From Mesostigma viride (lineage: Eukaryota > Streptophyta > Mesostigmatophyceae > Mesostigmatales > Mesostigmataceae): a DNA stretch of 64,000 nucleotides. The DNA lies in NCBI GenBank assembly GCA_009746045.1, contig RPFO01000156.1, positions 4,490,091-4,554,090 on the forward strand. The letters are read 5' to 3'. Under the pieces are notes generated by a model that saw only the letters and a program-made list of their open reading frames with translations, was not told the origin of the DNA and made no database searches. Shown one piece after another: positions 34,401 through 43,905 of this stretch (within the stretch, counting starts at the first letter, position 1; each line of letters starts with the position of its first letter). Position numbers and translations under genes: made by a program.

Positions 34401-34551
34401 ATTGGTCAAAGACTATGACCGAGCCATTATGCTCCGTCAAGTCCGATGTTTTTTGCAACGTCACCCACATCTGTTCGGTGCTGCCCCTTGGCACAAGCTC
34501 TACAAACAGGTCGTGGACCGGCTGGATCGCATAGTATCTCCGCACATCTGA
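31495..34551 (+). CDS. Penelope-like retroelement protein, N-terminal GIY-YIG plus reverse transcriptase
   Basis: An uninterrupted 1018-aa frame. Residues about 88-195 form a GIY-YIG endonuclease: VIYAIYN (90-96), IYVGQTQRDAWTRFQEH (103-119) and a glutamate in AGHRETFWKRML (E176). The reverse transcriptase follows: VDKSANNFAF, FPYLYLTLKLHKTPVALRTI, motif A YDFTTLYTTLD (D707), motif B AIGIPMGTNCAGLLANLYL (about 801-819), motif C RYIDDVIAF (D850-D851), then a Penelope-type thumb with LTLKLTSEDTHCNYLDLNIT and HRFSRLCS. Canonical Penelope elements carry GIY-YIG at the C-terminus. The permuted N-terminal order is the hallmark of the Naiad/Chlamys lineage described in green algae and animals. The frame is intact and all catalytic aspartates are present, so the copy is young or selected. 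A 5'-truncated relative is at 23220-23600. Confidence 0.9.
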   Translation: MKHLMTFWHALTLHRIRQSSGIDYRKYTAISRQFPYRISSQAWRKRCRINTRHNHHCKDDHTLRRLRRLQRTHLSLTNSTRPHPVSTRRVIYAIYNRRYPQRIYVGQTQRDAWTRFQEHVRAARRLHIGRPAANDDTPLHGAMAQYGWWDWRVVPLEHVPGTFTGAAFRKAAGHRETFWKRMLHAFLPHGFCIEGKSFKARSRRRPPPLRPRPLMFIRAWRLKHNLHPYRPYPPSVTPAPPPSTHVSTDPSLYSTSLRCLRHMSRLMQRGNFHASYLEACSLKKLTSLHIAVGSCSPADLQVPRSHATSLRGLLSRIIRHRVNGNADALRPRRLLISPFIHAAMDELCLPHILHLPQVQAAMPLVVRNTFGTPIAAWHYSPTLGQMVFSNGKVSRDTTPTELATILAGPCPCQQQRYFKYLDPTSQHVMTADLSILPSHTLVDLFAKGTKFRPWVQRTCAKEVNALLSTSLRKFCNAMSTDLQLAPLAMEPWFRAVIHECNARLTRLDYRLQQVHRTTWLNTTDKALLDHFKQDFIITCVDKSANNFAFICKKHYLATLQHELASSPTYVQRAQSTASITAAHRAFLHSQNIFARAFLKRQRRATTTTFPYLYLTLKLHKTPVALRTIAASHSAPLMPLSKLICHALNALLPEANALWVEVLSNAGYECAGSWIVIDSAQVRLRLAALSRSKTAAEKRIPMPIATYDFTTLYTTLDLHDLKARLDSLLTRLYARRPHGRNHLHVRVSQTKPTATWLSGIAAGAIVRDGYNYIITKADLVHWISYLVDNTFICFAGNVYQQAIGIPMGTNCAGLLANLYLYTYELAFMENLIASNDDVLIRRFIHTCRYIDDVIAFDNPDFATHLYITAGLPGIYPQASLTLKLTSEDTHCNYLDLNITHNKKGWRTAVYDKRKDPKYQQIPFIRYPDIHSLLSHTAKYGVVLSQLHRFSRLCSYRVDFITTLVELLQRLLVKDYDRAIMLRQVRCFLQRHPHLFGAAPWHKLYKQVVDRLDRIVSPHI

Positions 34552-34780
34552 ACCCTGTGATGCCAGATCTCCTTTGCGGCCGTTCCGAGCTTGGCACTGG
34601 ATTCGTTGTCCACATCGTCGCGTCGCTGCCGCAACACGATGTTTTCTGGCATCCGCGGGCTTTTGGTTCCCGCCGCACATTTGAAAGTGCTGTCCTCCGG
34701 CTTTTTGCCTTTGCACCGTGTGCAGTTCTTGGACGTTTGGAATCATGGCATGGCTAACGTGATGACTGACTAGCTAGACC
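34552..34780 (+). mobile_element. 3' UTR of the Penelope-like element
   Basis: Homologous to the minus strand of 23220-23510, beyond the stop codon in both copies (shared blocks around TTTTTGCCTTTGCACCGTGT and GTGATGACTGACTAG). The true 3' boundary is uncertain. Sequence at 34790-34880 is also shared with 22790-22870 in inverted order, so the element may extend further. Confidence 0.55.
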
Positions 34781-34984
34781 TTTTCAGTGGTTTTCCATTT
34801 GCGGGTATTTCCTCGTAAATGGTGGGAGAGCGATCGCAGCAATGGTGCTCACCACTAGACACTCCCGGCCAGTTAGGCTAGAAACACACGCCCTGATCAA
34901 GCATGCTGTTTCCGGCCCCACCGTCTAGGTCATCTAGTCGCTCCACACGTAAGCCAGCCATACTTTCAATGCACAAGGATACAC

Positions 34985-35112
34985 ATTTCCATCACCATTC
35001 ATCTTCATCATCCTGAACGACTCGAAAACGCGGAAAAGATAACGGCAGGCTCGAGCTACCATGGTCCGGATTCTCCCGATTTCTGGCCTGCGCTGGTTGT
35101 CTCTTTGATATA
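34985..35112 (+). mobile_element. SINE-like 3' part
   Basis: Contains AGATAACGGCAGGCTCGAGC, GGTCCGGATTCTCCCGATTT and the end CTGGTTGTCTCTTTGAT, identical or nearly so to the minus strand of 22985-23070. It lies downstream of the Penelope-like element in the same orientation. Confidence 0.6.
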
Positions 35113-35159
35113 TACCATGTTCCTACTTGGTTCCTTGCCCTCCATAGTCCCAGTTTGTC

Positions 35160-36333
35160 ATCCATGCTGGGGAGGACAGTTTAGGAGGTGTTGTTGTGTT
35201 GATTAGCTTGGTAGGCATCAACCTTACACTCTAACCTGGGAGAAACATAGGAAATGCTGCTTAGGCATGTTAGGGCTACCATCGTCAAGGCTATGCACAT
35301 ATTTACAAGGCTGGCCATGCTCGAGGGACGATGAAGACGTATGAGGTGCGTGGCCACCCCTTTGTACTTCATAACATATTCAGCATGGATTTGGTGCATG
35401 TTGGATGGCATATGAAGTGGCATTGTGGTGTTACTAACTTACTGAGTGGTTCTTAGCGCCTTGTCAGGTGGTCATATAGGAAACCCATCAACTTGAGTAG
35501 TTCTTGTCACAATGACCCCCCACATTGAGCATGCGTTGCCGTCAGCGTGCAAGAGTTAATTATGTGTGCTTTGGTCAGTTTGCAGATGTCTTTGATGAAG
35601 AAGGAGGTGCTAGTGTGGCTAAATGGTTACTCTAATTTCCTTGTAGCGTCTACATGGGTGGCCGTCTTGGAATGGTTGTAACTTGGGCAGTTCTTGTCAG
35701 AATGTCGTCAAACCTTGAACATAGGAGGTACCATATGTGCAGAGGATGGTAGTGTGTGGTTTGGCCAGTTTTCACGTGGCTTGGATGAATAAAGGGGTGT
35801 TAGTGTGGTTAAATACTGGCTAAAACCTCCCTTAGCTTCGTCATTGGTGACAACCTAAGAACGTTAATAACTGGAGCTGTGGTGGTCAGAATGACCTGAA
35901 ATTTTGGGGCTGCATGTCCCCCCTCTCTAGTATTTGGGAATATATGGTATGGCAACATTTAAAGTGTTTATGATTTGATTTATTTTTTTTTCATTAAAAA
36001 AGGACCCTTTTTGCGGGAAAATTAATAACTGGTGCATCCATGCTTATGTATTGGTCCCAATTAGGCAGACTTTCTCAAAAGTGGGGGAACTATGCGGGAA
36101 TATGTGATTTGGTCCCAATATGTTTGCCCATTGTCCTAGGAAAAATGTGACTAAAATAGCGTCTTTTTCTATTTTTAGCGCGTAACCGGTGTATGGTGGG
36201 GGCTAGTACCACCCCCAAGTGGCTGGAAATTTTTTTTAAAATCATATTTATGGTCCCCAATCATCATTGGATTTTTAGCACATGCATAGGTATGGTTTCC
36301 AGAAAAGTGCCCTTTAGGGGTGTCCCCTCCCCT
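35160..36333 (+). repeat. Dispersed repeat family I
   Basis: The right half (35880-36333) is homologous to 48900-49337 and, inverted, to 49380-49860. Shared blocks include ATAGCGTCTTTTTCTATTTT, GTACCACCCCCAAGTGGCTG and CCAGAAAAGTGC. It ends GTGTCCCCTCCCC, close to the reverse complement of the family-H terminus GGGGACGGGACAC, directly at the tail of a LINE A copy. No coding capacity is seen. A DNA-transposon origin is possible. Confidence 0.5.
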
Positions 36334-37435
36334 TAATTAATTAGACTCGTGCTCCCGTTGGGGAGTCACGGAGCATTAACCCCGATGGATGGATGGATGG
36401 ATGGGTGCAAACAGTCCTACCGGTCTAATCTATCTACATCGGCTACATACCACATCTATCTAACAGCATGCTAACATCAACAACTATCTAGGCAGCCGCA
36501 CGCTGCCCTAGGGGAGCTATCTGGCGTGCCTCCCACGGGATTGCACACGCGGGTGCTTCCCCACTGGGGGGGGCTCGTTGTCCTCTATGACCTGGGCCCA
36601 CTTGGCCTTGTCCATTGATCATCTTCTTCCAAATCACGGAGAGGCCTAGGCCCCCCATGTCCTCTACTAGCTGTTCTTTGAAGGTGCGGGCCTTGCGGCG
36701 TCTAACATCACTGGGCCCAGCCCACGTCAGGAGGTGCCGGCCAGGCTGGGCTGGTCGCAGTCCTGCGGGGGGGCCACGTGAGGTGTCTTAGTACCTGGTT
36801 GGTGCGAGCTAGGTGCCCTACTAGCTGCAGGCGTCGTTGCTTAATGGTGCTGGTGATATAGGGCATGCCCTGGTACAGGTCCTCATTGCGGACGTGAGCA
36901 GCATATCCTACTCTGAAAATGGAACGCAACATGCCGGTGACCGCGCCGTCCAGCTTGCGGGCCAGGTCGGCGGTGAGGGTCCACGTCTCGGCCCCATACG
37001 TGAGAACAGGAAGGACGAGGACCTTGAACAGGTCCTGTTTCTCGATCTTGCCCAGGGGCTTGCGCCACAGGGCCCGGTACTGGCGTAAAGCGTGCCAGGC
37101 GAGGGAGATGCGATGGTCCACATCGACCTCGCAGCTGGGGAGCAGGCTGCCTAGCAGCTTAACGCGGTCCCGATAATGGACTCGAGAGCCGTCTAGGAGA
37201 TAGAGCGGCGGCGGTGAGTTGGTGAGCCCATGCAACCGCCAGGGCCTCTGTCTTCTTGCTGACCTCGAGCCCCACTGCACGGGCCTCGAGAGCCAGGCAG
37301 TCAAGCCATGTCTGCACGTGCCCAGTGTCCTCGAAGAGGGTGGTGTCGTCTGCGTAGATGATGTCTGCCAGCCGAATCTCCGTGTCCGCACCGCCATGCC
37401 AGAATTTGTTAGCAACGTGCACTCCTGGTTCCTCT
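36334..37435 (-). pseudogene. LINE family A, 5'-truncated reverse transcriptase and 3' end
   Basis: Read on the minus strand from about 37435: ANKFWHGGADTEIRLADIIY-ADDTTLFED (motif C YADD), ARAVGLEVSKKTEALAVAW, then after frame changes IEKQDLFKVLVLPVLTYGAE-TWTLTADLARKLDG, a C-terminal HLLTWAGPSDVRRRK and IWKKM region, and the 3' hairpin with TTAATTAA tail at 36333-36365. YADD plus LTYGAETW is typical of APE-type LINEs. Several frameshifts make it inactive. Confidence 0.8.
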
Positions 37436-37606
37436 TCCTTCACTCTTAGACTAGTAACAGGGGGGGGGGGGCATACCCCTCTATTTTGGTACTTGAGTAC
37501 GAACCTCTTTTTGCCGTCACCGGCCAAAATAAAAAATGGCTGAGTGCACACTTTGGCCAAAATGGGTCTGTCAGGGCGAAATGGAGTGGACCCTGGATGT
37601 GTGATT

Positions 37607-37697
37607 AATTAATTAATTAATTAACTTCAATTAGGAACATAACTCCGTTGGGAGTACGTGTAGCACATATCCCTGAGAAGGTGCATATGGCTTTTAA
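37607..37697 (-). mobile_element. Family C element, tail side, split by TTAA insertion
   Basis: Tail TTAATTAATTAA, then GGAACATAACTCCGTTGGGA, AGAAGGTGCATATGGC, as in other C copies. It stops at TTAA 37694-37697 and resumes at TTAA 43641-43644 with TACATTCTGGGCTACTTCCT, exactly where intact copies (39745-39790, 58455-58500) continue. Confidence 0.8.
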
Positions 37698-37939
37698 CCC
37701 GTGTTTTTTTAATTAGAACGCGATATATCGCGTTGTAAGCTTTTTTTAGAACGCGTATAGCACCTAACACTGCTCACGTGATGCAGTCACGTGTCTATTA
37801 ATTAATTAATTAATAGAACCTAAGGAAATTTTTTTTCATGGTCATGTATATACTTTCCTGAAAGCCCATAAATCAAGTTTTTTTTTAGCTACTCAGACCC
37901 AGAGCTACAAAATGCTAATTCATTAGAGAGATACACTGA

Positions 37940-38045
37940 TTCCGGTCGGATTCATTTGCAGATCGCGTTTTTCCGCGTTTTCCGCGGCCCGGCACTGAAC
38001 GCAAATGGTTTTCACCTTTGCGGAGTGCCTGATCAGAATACACTG
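37940..38045 (+). mobile_element. SINE-like fragment
   Basis: GATTCCGGTCGGATTCATTT, GCGTTTTCCGCGG, GGCACTGAACGCAAATGG and TCACCTTTGCGG, shared in the same order with 38756-38860. Confidence 0.65.
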
Positions 38046-38098
38046 AGATCTCGAATGATTTATCTAGTACCAAATCCGAGCGTCCGTCATCAGAGTCT

Positions 38099-38620
38099 TT
38101 GTATCATGGCATGCCTCGTGTTTCGGACGAGATTAGGCAGCGTAGGATAGCATTTGTAGGACACCTTGCCCGCACCAGCCAGGTCGACACCACCCTTGGT
38201 CTGGCCGGCCCCCAGCGGCTTGGCCAGCCAGGGCGGCACATTCTGACCTGGCCTGGCCCCGAGGACATTCCCAAAAGGGTAGGGAAACCTGTCACGAACT
38301 ACGTTCAGATGTTGCTGGACGACCTAGTGGTCCCAGCCCAGTTTGAGCACCGCATCCACTCTCTCTCCCGTCTTTGGACTGCCATGCAGGACAAGACGCG
38401 GTGGAAGAAGATTGTCAAGGCACACACGCCCGACCCTGTGGGCAAGCCACCTCCCCCCAAGCGGAGGAGGCGTTTTGATGAGTAGTGTAGTTAGGATTTT
38501 CTAGATAGCTTAGAGTTAGGATAGTTCGATCACGCGGCTTCCTCCACCCCATACATCATGGAATATGTGCTACATGACCCCCGCACGGAGGCATGTTATA
38601 ATTTAATTTAATTTAATTTA
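38099..38620 (+). pseudogene. LINE family B, C-terminal region and 3' UTR
   Basis: An open stretch encoding MPRVSDEIRQRRIAFVGHLA-RTSQVDTT, then HILTWPGPEDIPKRVGK, LLDDLVVPAQFEHRIHSLSR-LWTAMQDKTRW and the PPPPKRRRRFDE end at 38485. The 3' UTR and a TTTAATTTAATTTAA tail follow to about 38620. HLART and the W-rich C-terminus match the A family, so A and B are related LINEs. It is 5'-truncated before motif C. Confidence 0.75.
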
Positions 38621-38684
38621 AATCCGAAAGGCTTGCATCACTCCCCGGAAAGGAGAACTTTTGCGGATGACTGTAGGTGTACGT

Positions 38685-38860
38685 TGGCGATGCCCTAGGA
38701 TCCGGAGACGTCCGTCCTATAGTCAGCGAAAGTTGGTGCGAGAGGTCCCCAGTTCGATTCCGGTCGGATTCATTTGCAGACCGTGTTTTCCGCGTTTTCC
38801 GCGGACCGGCACTGAACGCAAATGGTTTTCACCTTTGCGGCATGCCAAATCAGAATACAC
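38685..38860 (+). mobile_element. tRNA-derived SINE-like element
   Basis: AGGTCCCCAGTTCGATTCCG at 38743-38762 contains a near-consensus Pol III B box (GTTCGATTCC) with a degenerate T-arm. The SINE body follows (GCGTTTTCCGCGG, GCACTGAACGCAAATGG, hairpin, CAGAAT). An A box is not clear. The copy stops at the same CAGAAT as 37940-38045 and 43768-43835. Confidence 0.55.
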
Positions 38861-39639
38861 TGGTTTGAATACAGGGGGGTCTGACCATGACCGCGATTTG
38901 TTGACCCTAGGTCACAAGTCATGTGCTTATTCACAAATGGTTCATGAAAAAAATCTGGCTTCTTGCACGAGCTATGGGCAACATATGCAGGCTTTGTGGA
39001 ACAAAACTCAGGCCCATTGGGCCACCGGAGCTATTTTTCATTAGCATCACAAATACAACGCAGTACAACGCAGTGGGACAAATGAGAGCCCGGCTTCACA
39101 ACATGACGCAACGACACGAGCCCCATAAACGGGGCCATAGTGAGCTTGGAGGGTCACAACGTTGAAAATAGGTGTTGTATAAGTTATACAGCATCAAACA
39201 TGCATCAAACATCATGACTGGATGACCTAATATGACTGAATCAGGCAGCCATAGCCAAAGCATCATCCACTCTCACAACGTGTTGAGCACATGCCTCGTT
39301 GGAACGGAGGTGCTGGGTTTTCATTCCATAACGCGTGCAATACTGAAATTAAGAAAGAGGCACGTGTAATGCAAGGCTTGGATAGGTTGAGTGATCCATT
39401 ACATGCAGGCAAAGATGACGCTGGAATGCATGCTAGCAAATGGTGCATGAGGACAACAATGTTCACATGATTATACACCATGATTATGGGCACCTAGCTG
39501 ATCTTCTTGCAGACTTGCACAATCAACGCAGTATAAACCATCAACATCCAATCCTCGCGATATATGCACGGCTTGACGACGTATTAAAATGAAATTAAAT
39601 TAAATTATAACATGCCTCCGTGGGTGTGGTTGACGACGT

Positions 39640-40449
39640 ATTAATTAATTAATTAATTAATTAATTAATTAATTAATTAATTAATTAATTAATTAATTAG
39701 GAACATAACTCCGTCGGGAGCATATGTAGCACATAGCCCAGAGAAGGGGCATATGGCCTATCATACATTCTAAGCTACTTCCTGCAAGGGTGGGACTGTA
39801 AAGGACCCTTGCTCTAGGTACACCAGGGCACTTGCATCCCCATGATCTTCAAGCTATGCCCAGCGAAGGGGGAGCCTGTCATGGGGGGGAAGATCAGCAT
39901 AGCTATACAAAAAAGCTAGGGCATGGCGTCTCAGCAGAGAGGTACTCCCTGCATGGGCACAACATAACTAAATAAAGCTAGGCATCATCTGGGGGGTGGC
40001 TCATCATAGGCACACATGTACATAAAGTGCGTGGCTTAGCTGGGATAGTGCCTCTAGGAGGCGTACATGTACATGGCCACGGTCTATCTATTCTACACTA
40101 CTACTGCTGTATTCCCCTAAGCTGGGGCGTCTGGAGTCGCTGGAGCCGCGGTGGTCGGGGGGGTCGCATGCCAGGGCTTGTGGCCGACGTAGATGGCCGC
40201 CCCCTTCCAGTACACCGGCTGCCCCGCCTTGGTCTGCCGGAGCTGGAGGTAGGTCGGCCATAGCTCCCGTCGCCGTTGTTGCTGCGCCAGGGTCAAGTCG
40301 TCATCAAGGGTGAAGAGAGTCTTCTCGAGCCGCTTGCGGCGTCTGAGAAAAGAAATCTTGTCCGCCGGGGTCTTAAAGGTGAGAAGGAGCGGGGGCGGCC
40401 CTGCCTTACCCCGACGTATACAGCACCTAAATACTGCAAAACTGTGCAC
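39640..40449 (-). mobile_element. L1-like ORF1 C-terminal domain with family C 3' UTR
   Basis: The minus strand 40410-40125 encodes TFKTPADKISFLRRRKRLEK, TLDDDLTLAQQQRRRELWPT-YLQLRQTKAG and VYWKGAAIYVGHKPW, then a Pro/Ala/Thr end and stop. This resembles the C-terminal domain of L1 ORF1 proteins. A ~470-bp 3' UTR (family C) follows, with the hairpin CTCC(G/C)(A/G)CGGAG, GTTATGTTCCTAATT and a long TTAA tail (39640-39699). No ORF2 follows ORF1 here. Confidence 0.7.
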
Positions 40450-40630
40450 AACCTGCTATGGCTGACATGCAAGCAACGTCGAGTAGTCCTGATGGCGGTC
40501 CTAGAGAGGCTGGGCAGAGGTCGGTAGAAATAAGTGGAAAACTGGCAGAAACTAGGTAGAAACACGATATACTTACGCCTCCAAGCACTATTGAGCCGGT
40601 GGCAGAGGCCATTTCCAGGAAAATACAGCA

Positions 40631-41355
40631 TTAATTAATTAATTAATTAGACTCGTGCTCCCGTTGGGGAGTCACGGAGCATTAACCCCGATGGATGGAT
40701 GGATGGGTGCAAACATTCCTACCGGTCTAATCTATCTACATTGGCTACATACTACATCTATCTAACAGCATGCTAACTACAACATCTATCTAGGCAGCCG
40801 CACGCTGCCCTAGGGGGAGCTATCTGGCGTGCCTCCCGCGGGATTGCACACGCGGGCGCTTCCCCACTGGGGGGGGCTCGTTGTCCTCTATGACCTGGGC
40901 CCACTTCTTGGCCTTGTCCATCATCTTCTTCCAAATCACGGAGAGGCCTAGGCCCCCCATGTCCTCTATACTAGCTGTTCCTTGAAGGTGCGGGCCTTGC
41001 GGCGTCTAACATCACTGGGCCCAGCCCACGTCAGGAGGTGCCGGCCAGGCTGGGCTGGTCGCAGTCCTGCGGGGGGGCCACGTGAGGTGTCTACCTGGTT
41101 GGTGCGAGCTAGGTGCCCTACAAGCTGCAGGCGGCGTTGCTTAATGGTGCTGGTGATATAGGGCATGCCCTGGTACACTGAGGTCCTCATTGCGGACATG
41201 AGCAGCATATCCTACTCTGAAAATGGAACGAAGCATGCTGGTGACCGCGCCATCCAGCTTGCGGGCCAGGTCGGCGGTGAGGGTCCACGTCTCGGCTCCA
41301 TACGTGAGAACAGGAAGGACGAGGACCTTGAACAGGTCCTGTTTCTCGATCTTGC
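40631..41355 (-). mobile_element. LINE family A insertion with 11-bp target duplication
   Basis: AAAATACAGCA occurs at 40620-40630 and 41356-41366. Between them, on the minus strand, is a 725-bp 5'-truncated LINE A: KIEKQDLFKVLVLPVLTYGA-ETWTLTADLARKLDG, YITSTIKQRRLQLVGHLART, HLLTWAGPSDVRRRKARTFK-EQLV, the 3' UTR and the TTAATTAA tail on the low-coordinate side. The tail is on the correct side for the strand. Confidence 0.9.
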
Positions 41356-41383
41356 AAAATACAGCATACCATAGCAACAGCCG

Positions 41384-41800
41384 ACCAGGGCGGCATATTT
41401 TGACCTGGCCTGGCCCCAAGAACATTCCTATAAAAAGGTAGGGAAACATGCCATGACCTATACCCAGATGTTGCTGGACGACCTAGTGGTCCCAGCCCAG
41501 TTTGAGTACCGCATCCACTCTCTCTCCCGTCTTTGGACTGCCATGCAGGACAAGACGCGGTGGAAGAAGATTGTCAAGGCGCACACGCCAGCCCCTGTGG
41601 GCAAGCCGCCTCCCCCCAAAAGGAGGAGCCGTTTTGATGAGTAGCGTAGATAGGCTTTTCTAGACTAGATATAGCTTAGAGTTAGGTTAGTTCGATTACG
41701 CGGCTTCCTCCACACCACCCATCCAACCTGGAATATGTGCTACATGATCTCCCAACGGAGACATGTTATAATTTATTTTTATTTTTTTTAATAGCAATAG
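41384..41800 (+). pseudogene. LINE family B, C-terminus and 3' UTR
   Basis: CCAGGGCGGCATATTTTGAC (HILTWPGP-like), then LLDDLVVPAQFEYRIHSLSR-LWTAMQDKTRWKKIVK and PVGKPPPPKRRSRFDE, stop at 41644, 3' UTR with hairpin CTCCCAACGGAG and a TTATAATTTATTTTTATTTT tail. The LINE A at 40631-41355 inserted just upstream. Confidence 0.75.
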
Positions 41801-41819
41801 CCACGGTCACGCCTTACGC

Positions 41820-43043
41820 TATTTGCAGGCACCATCATGACCGGCGTCTGGCAGGGTTGCGTCCTGTTGCCGTACCTGTTTATTATTGTAGTGGCCGGAT
41901 TATGTTATGCGCCAGGCACGTGCTCGCTTTGCTAGCATTGCAGGCCGTGCCCCTGGCCTAGCGATCACGAACGAGCTTGGGGAAGGGGGGCCGACTACTA
42001 ACAAGCAGAATTTACTAGCTGACCTCATTTATGCCGACGACATCACGCTCATCGAGAAGCCGGAGTCTGCCCAACTTTGGCTGGACTGCCTGGCGCTCGA
42101 GGCTCGGGCGGTTGGTCTAGAAATCAGCCCCAAAACGGAGGCCCTGGCCCTCGGCATGGCAGGGCCCCCACCCACACTCCGCCTCTTAGACGATGGTCAA
42201 CTACCCTCCTTCAGGCCGCTTCAAGCTGCTCGGCAGTTGGCTTCCCGACTGCGAGGACGACATGACCACACGGATCGGCATGGCGTGGGCGCACCTCCAT
42301 GACCACCGCCGCTGGTGGAGCAACCCCGCCCTACCCCGGATCGTCAAGCGTGACCTCTTCAAGGTGGTCATTCTGACGATCCTGATCGACCTACGGCGCC
42401 GAGACGTGGACACTGACGCAGGAGCTGGAGCAACGACTCGACGGCGCCGTCACCAAGATGCTGCGCAAGGCCCTTAACATCCCCTTTGGTTTGCACATTA
42501 GTATTAAATGAGGATTTGTACGCTGATTTGCCCTATGTTTCCCACGTTATTAGGCACTGACAGGCGCCTGGGCAGGCCTAGCCGGGCACCTGGCCCGCAC
42601 AGATCAGGTAGATACCTCAGATAGACTAGCTGGCACCAAGCCCGCCCAGCCTGGGCGATATGTCCTCACCTGGCGTACCCCCGGCCGCGCGCGGCAGGGC
42701 CGCCACCCGTGGACTTTTCGTGATAGACTCGGCATGGACATGTGCTACACTAGACGACAGACGTGACGGGCTCACCCCCGGGCAGCCTCCTGGTTTGTCT
42801 GTAATATGGAGGCAGATGGTGCGCAAGGATAGATGGCAAGTAGTGATGAAGGAGACCACCCCCAAGCCTGTGGGGGCTCCGCGTGTGACCAAGTATGGCA
42901 TTCATAGCGATTCGGGCCGCGGTGCCCACACCCCTGTAACTAGGACCTAGATAGCTTATACCATCCATTCCATCCCATGTTCCCCTCCCACTGAGGACTT
43001 ATGCTCACGTGACGCAGTCACGTATCTATTAATTAATTAATCA
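41820..43043 (+). pseudogene. LINE family D, reverse transcriptase to 3' end
   Basis: Contains a degraded motif B (the GVWQGCVLLPYLFIIVVAG region at about 41838-41895) and motif C in DLIYADDITLIEKPESAQLW (about 42022-42080), followed by LDCLALEARAVGLEISPKTE. An RDLFKVVILTIL region follows near 42350, a C-terminal YVLTWRTPG and WTFRDRLGMDM near 42660-42740, and a 3' end with hairpin CACGTGACGCAGTCACGT (43006-43023) and a TTAATTAATTAAT tail. Multiple frameshifts. Confidence 0.75.
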
Positions 43044-43640
43044 TGCCCGGAGCTACCCAATAAAAGTCTGCACAAATCTCGGTTTAGCCGAGAGTCCGGG
43101 CGTTCGGAATGAATAAACATGTGTTAAGAAGTCGAAACACCATGGAAATATATACCAAGCATGGTGCCGCAGCAGACCAGAGTCTTGACGTAATAATATG
43201 TATGCCGGTTTCCAGGGTTTTCGCATGAAAGTTGGGTGAGAAACTGGAAAAAACTACGTTTCCTTTGCCCCAGTACCTCAACAAACTCGTAGAAACCTAA
43301 TTATCAACCTTTGAACGCACCATCATGGTCGTGCCACCCAACAGCCACTGAAATTCGCGCGAAAACTGGCGAGATCTACCTGCCGCCATTGCCGTCGTCT
43401 TCACCTTCGTCCCGCGAAAATGCCTGATTTCAGTGGTACATATTCGTTTGCAGCTGTCACAAAAAAAATACCAAAAATGCCAGGATTTTCTCTTGAATTC
43501 TATGAGATGTTTCTGACCTATGTTGAAAGTTTCAGACCGAAAATCGCATGTTTAATAGGTTTGCCACGTGTCAGATTACAACGCGATACATCGCGTTCTA
43601 ACCCTACAACGCGATGTATCGCGTTGTAAAAAAACACGGG

Positions 43641-43905
43641 TTAATACATTCTGGGCTACTTCCTGCAAGGGTAGGATGTAAACTACGCCTGCTCTGGGTG
43701 CACAAAGTGCACCTGCACCACTACGTATTCCAGCATCGATCGAAGGTGCAGACATAGGGTGGAAGATCGCGTTTTCCGCGGACCGGCACTAAACGCAAAT
43801 GGTTTTCACCTTTGCGGCGTGCCAAATCAGAATAGGGTGGAAGTTGTCTCCTTGATAGGGTGGAAGACTGGTCATCATGGATATACAAAGGCCAGGGCAT
43901 GGCTT
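43641..43905 (-). mobile_element. Family C element, continuation, with SINE fragments
   Basis: Resumes the C element after the TTAA insertion (TACATTCTGGGCTACTTCCT onward). It contains AGGGTGGAAG three times (about 43757, 43834, 43857). The first two bracket a SINE body piece (43768-43835), and the last two bracket TTGTCTCCTTGAT, the SINE end. C sequence then continues (GGGCATGGCTTCTCAT). Confidence 0.6.

Larger units (their letters stand above)
37698..43640. mobile_element. 5.94-kb piggyBac-like element with TTAA target duplication
   Basis: Starts CCCGTGTTTTTTTA (37698) and ends with its exact 14-bp inverse TAAAAAAACACGGG (43640). It is flanked by TTAA at 37694-37697 and 43641-43644. Just inside the ends lie palindromes of the form AACGCGATRTATCGCGTT: one on the left (37717-37734), two on the right (about 43578-43627). 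Removing it rejoins a family-C repeat. TTAA duplication and CCC...GGG ends are hallmarks of the piggyBac superfamily. No transposase is seen inside; the interior is filled with LINE and SINE insertions plus unique DNA (43046-43575), so it is a non-autonomous element used as a landing site. Confidence 0.7.

Noticed and set aside
30700-35000. Hammerhead ribozyme around the Penelope-like element
   Set aside because: I looked for the CTGATGA core with a paired GAAA upstream and downstream and found none in a suitable arrangement. A diverged one could be missed by eye.
38690-38770. A functional tRNA gene at the B-box match
   Set aside because: The T-stem has two mismatches of five, no clear A box or anticodon arm can be drawn, and the sequence runs straight into a repeated SINE body.
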